Part shown: positions 1 to 10,960 of the stretch, piece by piece
How the letters are laid out: each line of letters opens with the position of its first letter
How positions within the stretch are numbered: the stretch's first letter is position 1
Source: Sinonovacula constricta
Taxonomy: Eukaryota > Mollusca > Bivalvia > Cardiida > Solecurtidae
Direction of reading: 5' to 3'
Length of the DNA stretch: 64,000 nucleotides
NCBI GenBank assembly: GCA_007844125.1
Contig: CM017565.1
Location: forward strand, 12,390,618-12,454,617
Position numbers and translations under genes: made by a program
Notes under the pieces: model-generated
What the model was told of the DNA's origin: nothing
The model's input: the letters and a program-made list of their open reading frames with translations, nothing else
Database searches by the model: none

Positions 1-3000
1 TGACAAGTTTGAAGTTTGATGTTTACTTTATCTGGTTGCTTTATTTTTGTATTATAAGCTTTCTTTTGGGATATTCAGGCTGAAGATAAACTTTTTTTCA
101 TCATGTTTCTTACATTAAAATATATAATTTTTTAATAAAAGTTTTTGCTAAAATTCAGCTTCAGAATTCTTACAAGAAAATAGGACATTGTGAGCATAGG
201 AGAAGCAAATTTCCTTCAAGATTTATTGATAAATTTCTATTCAACTACTGATGGTGGTTATTGTATGGCTTGAATAGAAGCTACAGATGACTCAGGTAGG
301 GGCAGTGTTTGCCAAAATCATAGAGGGTAAAGAACTTGTTTCACTGTTACAACAGTCATAATGATGTCAGAAAACGTTTATCAGCCAAACAGTCTCCGTG
401 CCATTGTTAGAAAATGACCATACGCTACCTTGACGCGAGTGTGAGAGGGGCCAATTGTAAGCCATTGATGACAACTTATCAAAACGTTCATCAACAATTT
501 GCTTGGAGTCAGAGCATGGGGAGAGTGTCGTATATCACCGTTACTCACTGTTCCTTATAGGGGATTGCTTGGATCTCTAATTATAATGTTAGCTTTAGTT
601 GGGACCTTTTATTAGGAATATATAATTCTTTATCTAGTTAAATCTTAATACAGTCATCAACAGCAGTCTCTTTCTTTTCAATATATCTTGGGACAATGTT
701 TGTGTAAGGCAGATGAGTCGAGCAATAGAGATGTGGATTTGATATTTTAAACCTAAGCATGAATTGATCCCAACTGAAGCTGCCTGAACAGGATCTCCAC
801 TATTTGCTTTTTAAAACTTAGCCAATATGTGTTGTCAACATATTGGTAACAAAATGACTTAGAGGTACAATGTATGAATGGGTTATTAACAAATCTAGTT
901 GGTTAAAGGTTAGGTATATGGCTGTGGAATTACTCATGGAACTGTTGTTTGTATACCCTGAGGGACTCTGTGCCATTGAGAGTGCTCCTGTTTGGTGTTG
1001 GTCCTGAAAGTACCAAGTCATCCCAGTCATCCATTCTCAGGGGTGAAGCCTATTTAACATCACCTCCGCTTTAATTCTTGTAGCTTACATTCGCAATTAA
1101 GATCTATTCAATCTATCATTCACACAAGGTCTCAGTGAGGAAGATGAAAATGATATGTACCCAATTAAAACCATTTTCTATTCTGGACTGTGCTGCCAGC
1201 TTTTATTTGACTGACAATAACGGAAAATTAACGATACAGGCCAATTATGTTGTAAAACTGGGCATGTTTCAGCGAGAAACTACCTGAAGTTTATCACCTT
1301 AGGAAGCTTTTGTTGCAGTTGGGCTGTGTTGACAGCGATGATTTGATGATTGGGTTGCTTTTGGCTGTTGACTTATAATCAGTGGGCTGGTATAGCTGAT
1401 TGGTCTCTTGACTGAATCTGGTATTGACTAAGTCTAGTACTATAGGTAGGGGAAGGCACAGTCAGAATGGGAAAATCCTTCCTTCACTGTTCTATACAAA
1501 TGATCAAAGGTATTTCCCACTAATTTAAGTTGGGTTCTTTTTGAAGACGGAATTTAAAAAAGAGAAACTTAAACCAGTAACAGCTTGTTGTTACTTTTGC
1601 AATCATGGAATAATTTCATATAATGTTTTGTACAATTTGGAATAATTGTCTCAAGCATATTTATATTGCTCACCTTGAGAAAATAAAGGTTTAACCTATT
1701 TAAATGAAGATGTTATTGATCCAGGTAACCTATAATCTGACCGTGGTTGTCATGAGGGAGTATATTGGTTAAGATTGACCACTTAACTCACATTGGTAGC
1801 TTACTGGCCGTCAATCCTTCAAGGAGTGGACCCTTATAATCCATTTCCAATAAGTTCATCATGTATTAAGTACTGCATTCAGTCCCTGCAGCCCAGCTAA
1901 TCTGGAACAATAATAGAATGGATGGATTTGTTTTCCCTCCAACGTGACTAAAGTGGTTTTAGCCTCTGCCCAATGGTACAAGAGTAATTCAGCTTGTCAA
2001 CTTCTATAATAGGATAAGAGTCCAAGGCCCAGTGAGGCAACCTCGGACAAACCAAAGCTCCAATAATCCTCTTGCAGGCCTTGACTTGCATCCATCTGAT
2101 GGGGCAACTTATAAGGCTTATAAGGCTAACAATATGATTTGCCCTGTCACTTAACCTTAATGATTTGCAATGTTTTTTTGTGTTGTTTATTTTGCAATGA
2201 AATCTACATCTTAACAAATCTTAACAAATCTATGAATATTTAAAAACCTGACTTTCAGCAGAAAGGAAGGTGGGGAAATCAAAGAGCTTCTTAGATGTTA
2301 GCTTTAACAGTGAGAATTAGAAACTAACTGTATCTGAACATTTCTCACCTTTTTATAAAAATGTATTTAATATAAATTGGAAAACTTCATTAGTAATCTG
2401 AATACAATATCTGCAGTATTTTTTAAGCAAAGTAATTCAGTCTTAATTTTTTACAAGGAGGTTCTCCTTTTTATTATTCATCTTGGGGATGCTTATTAGG
2501 TTCCACAGATCTCATAATATTGTGCTGTTTGAATCAGTCATGTTTAGTTGTTTCTTAGTTGCTGCATACATTATCTACCATTATGTCCTTGTTAACCAAT
2601 ATTTATATCCTGGGGGTTAGAACCATTTGGCTGTATTGTTTGGAATGGTTTTATTGGCCTAGCATGGACCTTATCTCTGGATTTCTTATCACATACATTA
2701 ATTGTTGGTCTGTCCTGCACAAAATAGATCTAATCATCTCCCAATAAAAGATGTGCTGCTGACATTAACACCCCAAACACCCTGATCCATCTATTGTTAC
2801 AAAGAAAACTGCAGTAAATTTAATGATTCGTGTGCATACCTCACTAAAGATAGTGGCCTCTGAGGTGTAAATGGTAATTTTTCAACAATTACCGGTACTT
2901 TGAAATGATGTTATTCTACCTCTATTTAATCATCAAGCTGCCCTTTCATAAGAAGTGCAGTCTGATTGAGATTCTTGTGTCCATCAACAGACTGGTGACA

Positions 3001-3415
3001 AGTCATGCTGAAATAATAGATTCTATTTGATGATAGGAGTTAACAAGTAACATAGTTACAAATGTAGCATTTATGGTTAAACTTCCTATAAAGATGTGTA
3101 AGGTTCAGATTAATTTTAAGTTATCTGTAGTTGAATATATCAACATCCAGTAAAAAGTAGCCATAGAAATTAATTAACTTTTCATTATATAAGTATATTA
3201 ATTACCAATATATATATGATAAAATAATATAACTATGTACCGGTTATTTCTTACATAAGCAAATAATGAGAAATAATTGACTTGAAGTTGAATCAAAGTC
3301 TTATTTTCAAGCTAAATCAGTGATAAAAGCAAATAATAATTATAAGAATGTTGACTCACTGCTTGTTAAATCTTAATGAACAGTTTATTGTACATTGTTG
3401 ATTCTCTCTCTCTAG
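1..3415. other. Upstream region without a recognised gene
   Basis: AT-rich DNA with stop codons in all frames. The only open stretches are under 90 codons and show no recognisable domain, splice-site pairing or codon bias. The one structured item is a half copy of the dispersed hairpin repeat near 785-808. Whether this is intergenic DNA or intron of a gene beginning outside the window cannot be told. Confidence 0.6.
760..830. repeat. Dispersed hairpin repeat, copy 1 (half)
   Basis: Contains GAACAGGATCTCCACTATTTGC, a near match to the family core GGATCTACACTATTTGC seen at about a dozen places in the window. The left arm is degenerate (TTGATCCCAACTGAAGCTG). Confidence 0.5.
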
Positions 3416-3766
3416 TCTCTAACAGAACTCTCCATTTGCAATCTTCAGTCATCTTGAAGAAAACAATGCTTATTCATGAACTGTGACGCGTTTGGGAATC
3501 TCTTACAAACGAGGTATCCCTAATGGCTTATCGTTTTCTGCAAGCTCATGTTATTGTCATAACAGTGGAATTCAATCAGATGGAAACTGAAGTTTAGGTA
3601 ATCGAATCCATTTTATCACGCCTTCGACCTTTTGTTTCTGGTGTTGGAGGCTCCAATGCACCTGTATAGGGGTTATTCAACATGAACGCTGACTTTCCCC
3701 TCTCTTCTCTTGGGGTGCTCGTACAAATAATGGCAGGTCAGAGAGGTGTTCTGAACATGAATCGAT
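3416..3766 (+). CDS. Candidate first coding exon of the RREB1-like gene
   Basis: A pyrimidine-rich acceptor (ATTCTCTCTCTCTAG) ends at 3415, and a strong donor T|GTAAGTATG starts at 3767. An ATG at 3730 has a good context (AATAATGGC) and opens M-A-G-Q-R-G-V-L-N-M-N-R. A second in-frame ATG lies at 3682 (A at -3), with an in-frame TAG at 3667-3669 just upstream, so the reading frame begins inside this exon. One base of a codon remains at the donor, which is the phase needed to join the first certain RREB1 exon at 27230 (it begins with two bases of a codon); the junction codon would be Ser. The bases before the ATG would be 5' UTR. The link is inferred from phase and splice-site strength only; no fingers lie here, and the implied intron is 23.5 kb. 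Confidence 0.35.
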
Positions 3767-4910
3767 GTAAGTATGTGACGAAACAAAAGACAAATACCAC
3801 TCCATTGTCCTACTATAACACCTTAGAGAAACGGAATCTTCCTTGGACCAATTTGGTATCGTCTGGGTATTGTTTCCGTATCACTTCAGTTCACCCATTC
3901 TTCTCGTCACCAACTTTCATTTTGGCAAGATGGCAAATATAGATGGCACACGATAAAGAAATTGTAAGAAATGCAGGTTCTACTTCAATAAATGAAAGAA
4001 GAAAAGAAATCAATATTTGGGTTGTTTTTTGCTGTTTTGTGAGTTGTATGTTATCAATAGATTATTGGCCAGCCTCTTGTCTCTGATGGGACAAAGGAAG
4101 GAGGGTTCCATAAGAGAGGTAGGGAGGGGCTTCTGTTAGGTGCCATTCTGATGGGGTGAATGTCCCTCCATGACTGAGGGACTTTCAGAATTAATAGACC
4201 ATGACATTACATGTCCAGGCTGCTCTTAGAGCTGTTGTGTTATGAAGACTGTGATAGTAACACCAATCATAGGTTCATTGTAGCGCAGACATTTAGACTG
4301 GCTGATATGGGTGATAAGTGACAACAAGGTAATTAGGCAAGTAATGAAGAAATAAAGGAATGAAACTGCTCTTTTATTTTTATGGAACTGTTTTTTTTTT
4401 CTTTCTTTAAAACCTTATAGAGATGATGTGTAAACATTGTACAGATTTTAGATTTTATGTTTTAATGTTAGATTAGTCAAAGTGAATTCAGGAGTCATTG
4501 TTAAATATACCATTGGTAGTTGAAGTTGAACTGTATAGAGTAGGGGTCACACAGGTCAGTGTGCATATCGTGATGGTTGTCCAGTTGACAACAGAACTGT
4601 CATGTGGTGCAGACTGACGGTCCAGTAATAATGTTCTCACCTGACAACTGTTATGTAACACAACATGCAAGTGATAATGAGCCATTACTAGAAGCAATTA
4701 TTGTACACTTAATTGTGCAGAGACACTTGTAAGATGCTTAGAAGAGGGTCATAAATATTGCACTGAATGTGGACAGCAATATGTTTGGAAGCTGCCATAA
4801 ATGGCATTCCATCATCTCTACATAACCATTCCCACCTTTTTTGTCTCCTCCAACAACTACCTGTTAAACAATGCATGCAATCTTGCCTGGCATGTTTAGT
4901 GCTGCTTGCT

Positions 4911-5150
4911 GAATACAGTACGAACATAAATGTTGTATGAACACACATGTGAATACAGTACGGACATAAATGTTGTATGAACACACATGTGAATACAGTA
5001 CGGACATAAATGTTGTATGAACACACATGTGAATACAGTACGGACATAAATGTTGTATGAACACACATGTGAATACAGTACGGACATAAATGTTGTATGA
5101 ACACACATGTGAATACAGTACGGACATAAATGTTGTATGAACACACATAA
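4911..5150. repeat. 40-bp minisatellite, six copies
   Basis: The unit starts GAATACAGTACGGACATAAA and repeats exactly every 40 bp at 4911, 4951, 4991, 5031, 5071 and 5111, with almost no divergence (the first copy has CGAACA for CGGACA). Because 40 is not a multiple of 3 and the unit lacks stops on the - strand, it opens apparent reading frames of 108-164 codons in all three - frames; these are artefacts of the repeat. Confidence 0.95.
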
Positions 5151-5210
5151 ATGTTGTATGAACACATAAATGTTGTATGAACACATAAATGTTGTATGAA
5201 CACACATGAA
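5143..5210. repeat. Short sub-repeat tail of the 40-bp minisatellite
   Basis: After the last 40-bp unit, the internal segment CATAAATGTTGTATGAACAC is repeated three more times at a spacing of about 20 bp. The array therefore expanded with two different periods. Confidence 0.85.
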
Positions 5211-6289
5211 CAAAGAGTTCAAATAAATGATGCTTAAATCTGTTCTTGCTCTTTCAAAACCTTCATTGAGGCTACTCAGTAAAACAGTTTCCTATGACTA
5301 CAAATGATATATATAATGTATCTTGAGAATTATAAACAAGCTACAGACTTCCCTGCTCTGTTGTAGTGACCCCTGAACTTTGATACTTGGTCACATGACT
5401 TACCTGGATGACCTATGTGACCTTGCTGGGAGTCTTGATGTATTATCTGTTAGGGACAAATTGACAAGTTACAAGACATGCAATCATTGTCATATTATTA
5501 TAATGTCTAAGTAATACCAAAATCATTTCTTCCATTTAATTGTGCATCTTTTGGTCACCATGAATTTAATCATTTTACAAATTTCTTTCTAAATTTATTG
5601 AAAACAAATAAAATTGTCATAATAATATTAATCGTTTTGTTCTTCAAATAATTTACTAGGAGTGTAGATGCCAAATTTGGTGGAGTTAAAAAATAGGAAA
5701 ATGTAAGTTATATAGCTGTATAGGAAAACTGACATTTTATAGAAAAATACTTTTGTAGAAAAATTAATGTTATATATGAAAATGAAAAATTAAGTTGCAT
5801 ATGCAAAGAGCAAGTCAGGATATTAATTGCAGAGAATTTTCTAGGAATATCATGTGATTTTTTTTCCCATTTTATCAACCATCATAATTCTTTGATATCA
5901 ATCTATTTTGAAAACTTTTTTTGCTTTTTAAAAGTCAATCCTTACTCATCAGAATTATGAAATATGAAGCCTATAAATAAGCCTATATATTGATAGATGA
6001 GATATGTTAGCTGTATTGATGACAAAGATTAAAATCTCACTAAAATTTCAAGTTTCTGTTCAAGCATGTTTAAGCTTTCTTCCTTTTTTTGTAAAGTCTT
6101 AAATCTTTATCTCTTTTCCCTCTGTTACTATTGTATGGAGCTATGATTAATAACACTGATAGAAGACAGGGGACTTTATCAGATGCCTGAAGAGGATAAT
6201 TACAATATGTAGCCATTGTGTTAATCCGATACAAATATTTGGTGTAACTCTAGGTGACCCTCCTTCACTAGTTCAAAACCTCCTTGGCA

Positions 6290-6385
6290 TAAATTGATCA
6301 GGCTCAGACAAATAGAGTATGTCAAGATCAGCTTAACTCCCGCTGGAATCTGACTGATCAGGATCTACATTATTTCCTGAAATAA
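6290..6385. repeat. Dispersed hairpin repeat, copy 2
   Basis: Left arm ACAAATAGAGTATGTCAAGA and right arm CTGATCAGGATCTACATTAT are imperfect inverse complements flanking a short GC-richer loop (CTCCCGCTGGAA). Confidence 0.65.
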
Positions 6386-7984
6386 TGTCATCAGTATGCC
6401 TGGTAACTTTGTTATTGAAATTGTTAGCAAATAATTAAGAAATTGGTAATTTATTGAATATGTGTAGCATGATAAGGGTTGGAAGTCTGTTGGGGGCCTA
6501 TTGAGATTATTTATTGAGGACAACCTAGTATCTCAAAGCTGGGGAATGGATAATTTTATGAGAGTAAATTATAGAAATTATGAAGCAGACCAAGGCCAGA
6601 AACAAATATGACGAATCTATTTTTGTTGCAATTATGTATCATTATTGGGTGGTTGGGGGTTTGTTGTGGGCTATGGGTTGTTATAATGATAGCCATCATT
6701 GTTTGGGTTGTCATCAGGCCATAGTCACACATTGGGTGCCGCGCATACCGCACTAATGGTAGTTTCACTGCAACTGTAAGTCATTGGTCACTGTCACCAT
6801 TGTGGTGTAACATGACTAATCCACCCTGTGATGATGGACTTCAGGAGATATCAGGTACAACTATTATCCTGGAACTAATTATCTCCCCTCATAAGGTGAT
6901 TTTCATGAACAATTCTGATAATTTCAGATGTTAACAAAATTTAACCAAATAAGGCAGTGGGGTTTTGAATTAGAAAATATGAAAGACTTGTTGATTTTAC
7001 AGAGATGTTCTTTGCTATAAAGCAAGGTGCTTTACTGATAGGATAAAAACAAAGGAAGTTTTTAGGATTAATTAGCAAAAAATATGTTCAATACAGGAAG
7101 AATTTTTAGGATTGGAAACAAATATTTATATATTTTTAGGCAGTATTTTTTTCTATATTTCTTTTTTACGAATTCCATTAAACACTGCTTGTGTAATGAG
7201 AATGATAGGTAGTGAGGGTTGTATTTAGGGCTGTTGGTACAGTGAGTGTTTATCAAACTGAAAGTTTACACCGACACAATCGATCACCTTTCATGGGTGC
7301 AATCTGCTGCAGTATTTCCTTTTATCATCATCAATGAGTAGAGAGACAAATCTTAATGTCAGGAGTGAGTCATGACGGAATGTAATGTCACTCTGATGGG
7401 CTACAACACTGAGAAACGGGACCATGGTACCCCTTGTCTTTGTCCTGTCATCCTCCTCTACCCCTTGTGGAACATCCTTGTTACATACAAACTAGGTAGA
7501 TGGGGTATCTATAGACCTACACCTGGCCAATCTGAGACATGTATGAGGCAGTCTGGATTGATAAAGATCAATCTTTCAATATGTGACCACTCTTCTCTGT
7601 CTTCTTTAATAACAAATTGCTGATCAATCTGATTGTCTATGAATACAAGGTGTAGGGAAACGTAAAACAATTGTCTTCCTACATGTTCATATTTATATTT
7701 GTCTTAAACTCTAATGTAGTATATGACATGGTTGACAATTACCATCTTTTTTAAATTATTACATCTCTATTAGGTAACTTGTTACCTGATGATAAGGGAT
7801 GTTGCATCATTCAAATTGTATTTAATTCTGTTTGTTGATAACTATGATCTGCAACACTCTATCACTAGTGTGTTGATAATTTTTTCATTGCAATATTTTG
7901 TCCTTACATGGGTCACTCTCATTCTGAAACCTTTATCTGCTAGGTCACAATGCACTGTAAGAAGCCTAGTCTGACCTCGGTATG

Positions 7985-8255
7985 GCAGAATCAGACCCTG
8001 GTAGCACTTTAGTAGAGAGTCATCTTCAGGTACAGGAGGCTAGGGGTTCAATCCCTGGCCCCAACAAAATTGTTGAATATTATGTTAGTATTTCTACAAC
8101 TGGCCAGCCAAGTGACAGATTAATGTGATAGGGTGTGGTATCATGCCAGGTATTCATGGCATGCTATACATAGTGAAAGCAGCACTATATCTGCTTCAAG
8201 TAGAAATCTTCTCCAGATTATAGAAAGACTGTTGGTGGATCATGATAACAAACTA
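7985..8255 (+). mobile_element. tRNA-derived SINE, family A, + copy
   Basis: An excellent RNA polymerase III B box, GGTTCAATCCC, lies at 8045-8055, preceded by a weak A box. The body includes GGCATGCTATACATAGTGAA and ends in TTGGTGGATCATGATAACAA. The body matches, in inverse orientation, the segment at 9900-10035, which shows it is a dispersed element. Family name unknown. Confidence 0.65.
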
Positions 8256-8644
8256 TATGGCAGGTGACAATCTGTTAATAAATTGGTGTTTCAGTTAATA
8301 ATCCAATTGTAGATGTCTCAGACATCCTAATTTATCTTTGTCATGTCGCTATCGATGGTTGGGTATGGGCAATCTCTGCACTAGTGTCACCATCTCCATC
8401 TGTAAGGTATGTTTGTATCATGTGTGAGAACAATTTGAGAGGATTGAGAGGTTGTGGCAGTTATTGAAATTTGAAGAAATTATGAATTCTAAAAATAGGT
8501 TATATTTTTACTCATACGAGATTAAAACTGAACAAAGATGTTATGGAAAATGATAATTTTAAACTTACATAGATATAGATATAGGTTATTTTTCTGTGCT
8601 GACATGATAGCTCTGAACATGCTAATATCAACATGAATAAAAAT

Positions 8645-8680
8645 CCACTGGATCAAGATCTGAACTATTTGCTGTAAAGT
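8645..8680. repeat. Dispersed hairpin repeat, copy 3 (half)
   Basis: GGATCAAGATCTGAACTATT followed by TGC is a single degenerate arm of the hairpin family. Confidence 0.4.
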
Positions 8681-9899
8681 AAATCTTGTTATTTTGTCTT
8701 GTTACCTCTGCTTGCAGTAGTAAACAATAAGGTAGAATTGTTAATAACAATTAAAGCAGGTGTGAGTTCATTCATTCCAAGCTTTGATCGAAGGATACCC
8801 TGGCCCTTAGCCATCAAAAAATTTTACAATATGATATAAAGGGGAAAAAATGTCATAAAGTCATTTACAAATTAAAGATAAGCTGTTAAATTATTCAGTT
8901 TGGTTAAGTCACCTTTAAATTGCCATTATTATTATGTGCTACAAAAATATGAGCAACATTAACCCAGTTGGTGGTGTTTGACCAGACATGTCACAATTTG
9001 GTGCTATGTAGCTACTGTATGATGGACAGTGTGGTAAGAGCTAGTATGGTTTCAAATGTGACACAATTTGAACCATGAAGCAGGTCATTTGTCTGGGTGT
9101 TAATTGCTACCTTTCACAGGGCCATAAACAGGTTGATCTAGATGGCCTCGGGGCCTGGCTGGCTGATTGGTTGATGGGAGAATCACCGTTAAACCTTTTA
9201 TTTTTATTGCATCTTATTTTCATGACATATCTTCACAGATTATACTGTTTGGGCAAGGAGGAAGAAAACAGTGTGAAGCTAGATAAGACATAATTCAACT
9301 GTCCTTTGTGTGAAAGGAAAGAACCGCAATAATTTGTTTTGATTGGCTTTTCGGCTACAACAACAAAATTATCCTTGCCATTATTGATGTCAATAGGCAG
9401 CCTGTGCAAGAAGGTTTTATTCCATGGTCAAATCTACAGTGTATACAAGTTGTGAAACTAATCTTCAACGTACACAGAAGCACTACCCAGGCTGCCTCTA
9501 CACTCTGGATAAAGGGACAATATGTCACAACACTCATCCAATAATTACTAAGAATAATTTCGAACAAAATTCTTTTGAGTATTAATAGCATTCATGTATA
9601 TGGCTCACATTGAAGGACTTGGTGATGAATTTAGTTAGTTGTATGGTTAATATGTTCAGGTATTGGAACAGTCTTTCAAAAACAAGAAAGATGTTATCTG
9701 TAAAAAGAAAAACAATTTTTGTAGACGAAAAGTCTCTAGAAATATTTAGATTATATATTGGCATATAAAAGTCTGTTGAAGATTTTAATATATTGAAATA
9801 ATGTTTGTATATGTTTGTGCGCTTATATTGTGTCATATATTACAATATGCCTTTAAAGTCAGGCAGCAGCTACTTCTGTTTCAAGTGAAGAATTGATTG

Positions 9900-10035
9900 T
9901 CGGTTTGTTTGTTTGGTTATCATCCCACCAATAGTATTTCAGTTAGTGTCCACTGAAACCAGATATAGTGCTATCTTCACTGTGTATAGCATGGCATGAA
10001 GACCTGGTGTGATGCCTTAGCCAGTCACATTATCC
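9900..10035 (-). mobile_element. SINE family A, - copy, head missing
   Basis: Read on the - strand this segment gives CATCACACCAGG, TTCATGCCATGCTATACACA and GCACTATATCTGG, then a tail GGTGGGATGATAACCAAACA, in the same order as the + copy at 8139-8255. The promoter-bearing head is absent, as in 5'-truncated SINE copies. Confidence 0.6.
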
Positions 10036-10158
10036 TGGTACTGGGCCATCCTGTCATAGAACTCTTGAGCATTAATTGTATCAGTAACATTTTTTTAACA
10101 ACTTGTTATGGGGGTGGCTCAGGTTGCATCCTGGTGCTTCTGGTACCTGTAGCCGGGC

Positions 10159-10271
10159 GATAGGGAGAGAATGTGTAAGCGGTCTGGTTAGCTCAGTCCA
10201 TAGAGCATTTGCCCTGTTAGCGAAGGGTCCCAGGTTCGAGTCCCAGACTGGCTGCACATTTTTCTCCCTAC
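10159..10271 (+). mobile_element. tRNA-like foldback element, copy 1
   Basis: The core resembles a tRNA gene: A-box-like TTAGCTCAGTCCATAGAGC and a perfect B box GGTTCGAGTCC at 10233-10243. The flanks are inverse complements: TAGGGAGAGAATGTG before the core against CACATTTTTCTCCCTA after it, extending the acceptor stem to nearly 30 bp. The T-arm stem has mismatches, so it is not a working tRNA. A second copy lies about 250 bp downstream in the same orientation. Confidence 0.7.
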
Positions 10272-10412
10272 GTTACATTAGCACCCAACATAAATGACCC
10301 ACGGTCGTTATGGTACAAGTGTTTGAGTTACTTATGAGTTGTATATAGAGCATACGGTTTGTGAAAATTTCGAGGATGAATTTCAACTTGCCCAGGGTGT
10401 ATGTAGCCAGAT

Positions 10413-10524
10413 GATAGCGAGACAATGTGTAAGCGGTCTGGTTAGCTCAGTCAGTAGAGCATTCACCCTGTTAGCGAAGGTCCCGGGTTCAAGTAAAAAC
10501 TGGCTGCCTATTTTTCTCCCTATG
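10413..10524 (+). mobile_element. tRNA-like foldback element, copy 2
   Basis: This repeats copy 1: a GATAGCGAGACAATGTG left flank, GGTCTGGTTAGCTCAGTC, a decayed B box (GGGTTCAAGTAAAA), and a TGGCTGCC...TTTTTCTCCCTA right flank. It is more damaged than copy 1, chiefly in the T arm. Confidence 0.7.
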
Positions 10525-10548
10525 TAACATAGCTTATGGAAAAACGAT

Positions 10549-10960
10549 TCTTGATGGTTGGGATGTGAAAGTAGCCACTTAATGCTCAAACTGCCCCATC
10601 ATTTGTCTCTATTTGTCAGGGGTGTGATTTTTCCGCAGAAATGCAGATTTCCGCAGATTTGGGTCGGCCAAGGAGCATTTCTGCAATTCGCGTAAATTCG
10701 AGGAGAAAATTTTAGAGCGGGGGCGGGGCCTTGACCCCATGCCTAATGCAGCCCCCAAATCCCTCGCCGAAAAATTTCCTCCCTTTTCGTATCTGACCAA
10801 TCACACCCCTGATCTATATGTTGTCCATACATTACTAAAACATTCTTGATGGGATGTGAAAGTAGCCACCTAATGCTCAAACTGCCCCGTCATTATTCTG
10901 TATCTATCAGTTGTCTATGCATAGATGTAATAATTCTGATGGGATGTGACACCCAACAAA
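10549..10960 (+). repeat. Roughly 93-bp tandem repeat interrupted by a MITE
   Basis: The segment TGGGATGTGAAAGTAGCCAC...AATGCTCAAACTGCCCC occurs at about 10558 and again at about 10850. A third start (CTGATGGGATGTGA) lies near 10936. The first copy is split by the element at 10616-10812; after it the sequence TTGTCCATAC... continues as in the second copy (TTGTCTATGC...). Confidence 0.75.
10616..10812. mobile_element. hAT-like MITE, 197 bp
   Basis: Perfect 14-bp terminal inverted repeats, TCAGGGGTGTGATT at the left and AATCACACCCCTGA at the right. Flanking 8-bp target duplications match at 7 of 8 positions (TCTATTTG at 10608-10615, TCTATATG at 10813-10820). An 8-bp duplication and CAGGGG-type ends are typical of the hAT superfamily. 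The interior is GC-richer than its surroundings and has no transposase, so the element is non-autonomous. Confidence 0.8.

Noticed and set aside
4709..5222. Cys/His-rich open frames on the - strand resembling a small repetitive protein
   Set aside because: They follow the 40-bp minisatellite in all three frames; the Cys-His pattern is a by-product of ACACAC/CATAAATG repeats.
10180..10256. Functional tRNA gene
   Set aside because: The B box is perfect but the T-arm and anticodon stems do not pair properly, and a decayed sibling copy with the same flanks shows it is a dispersed element.
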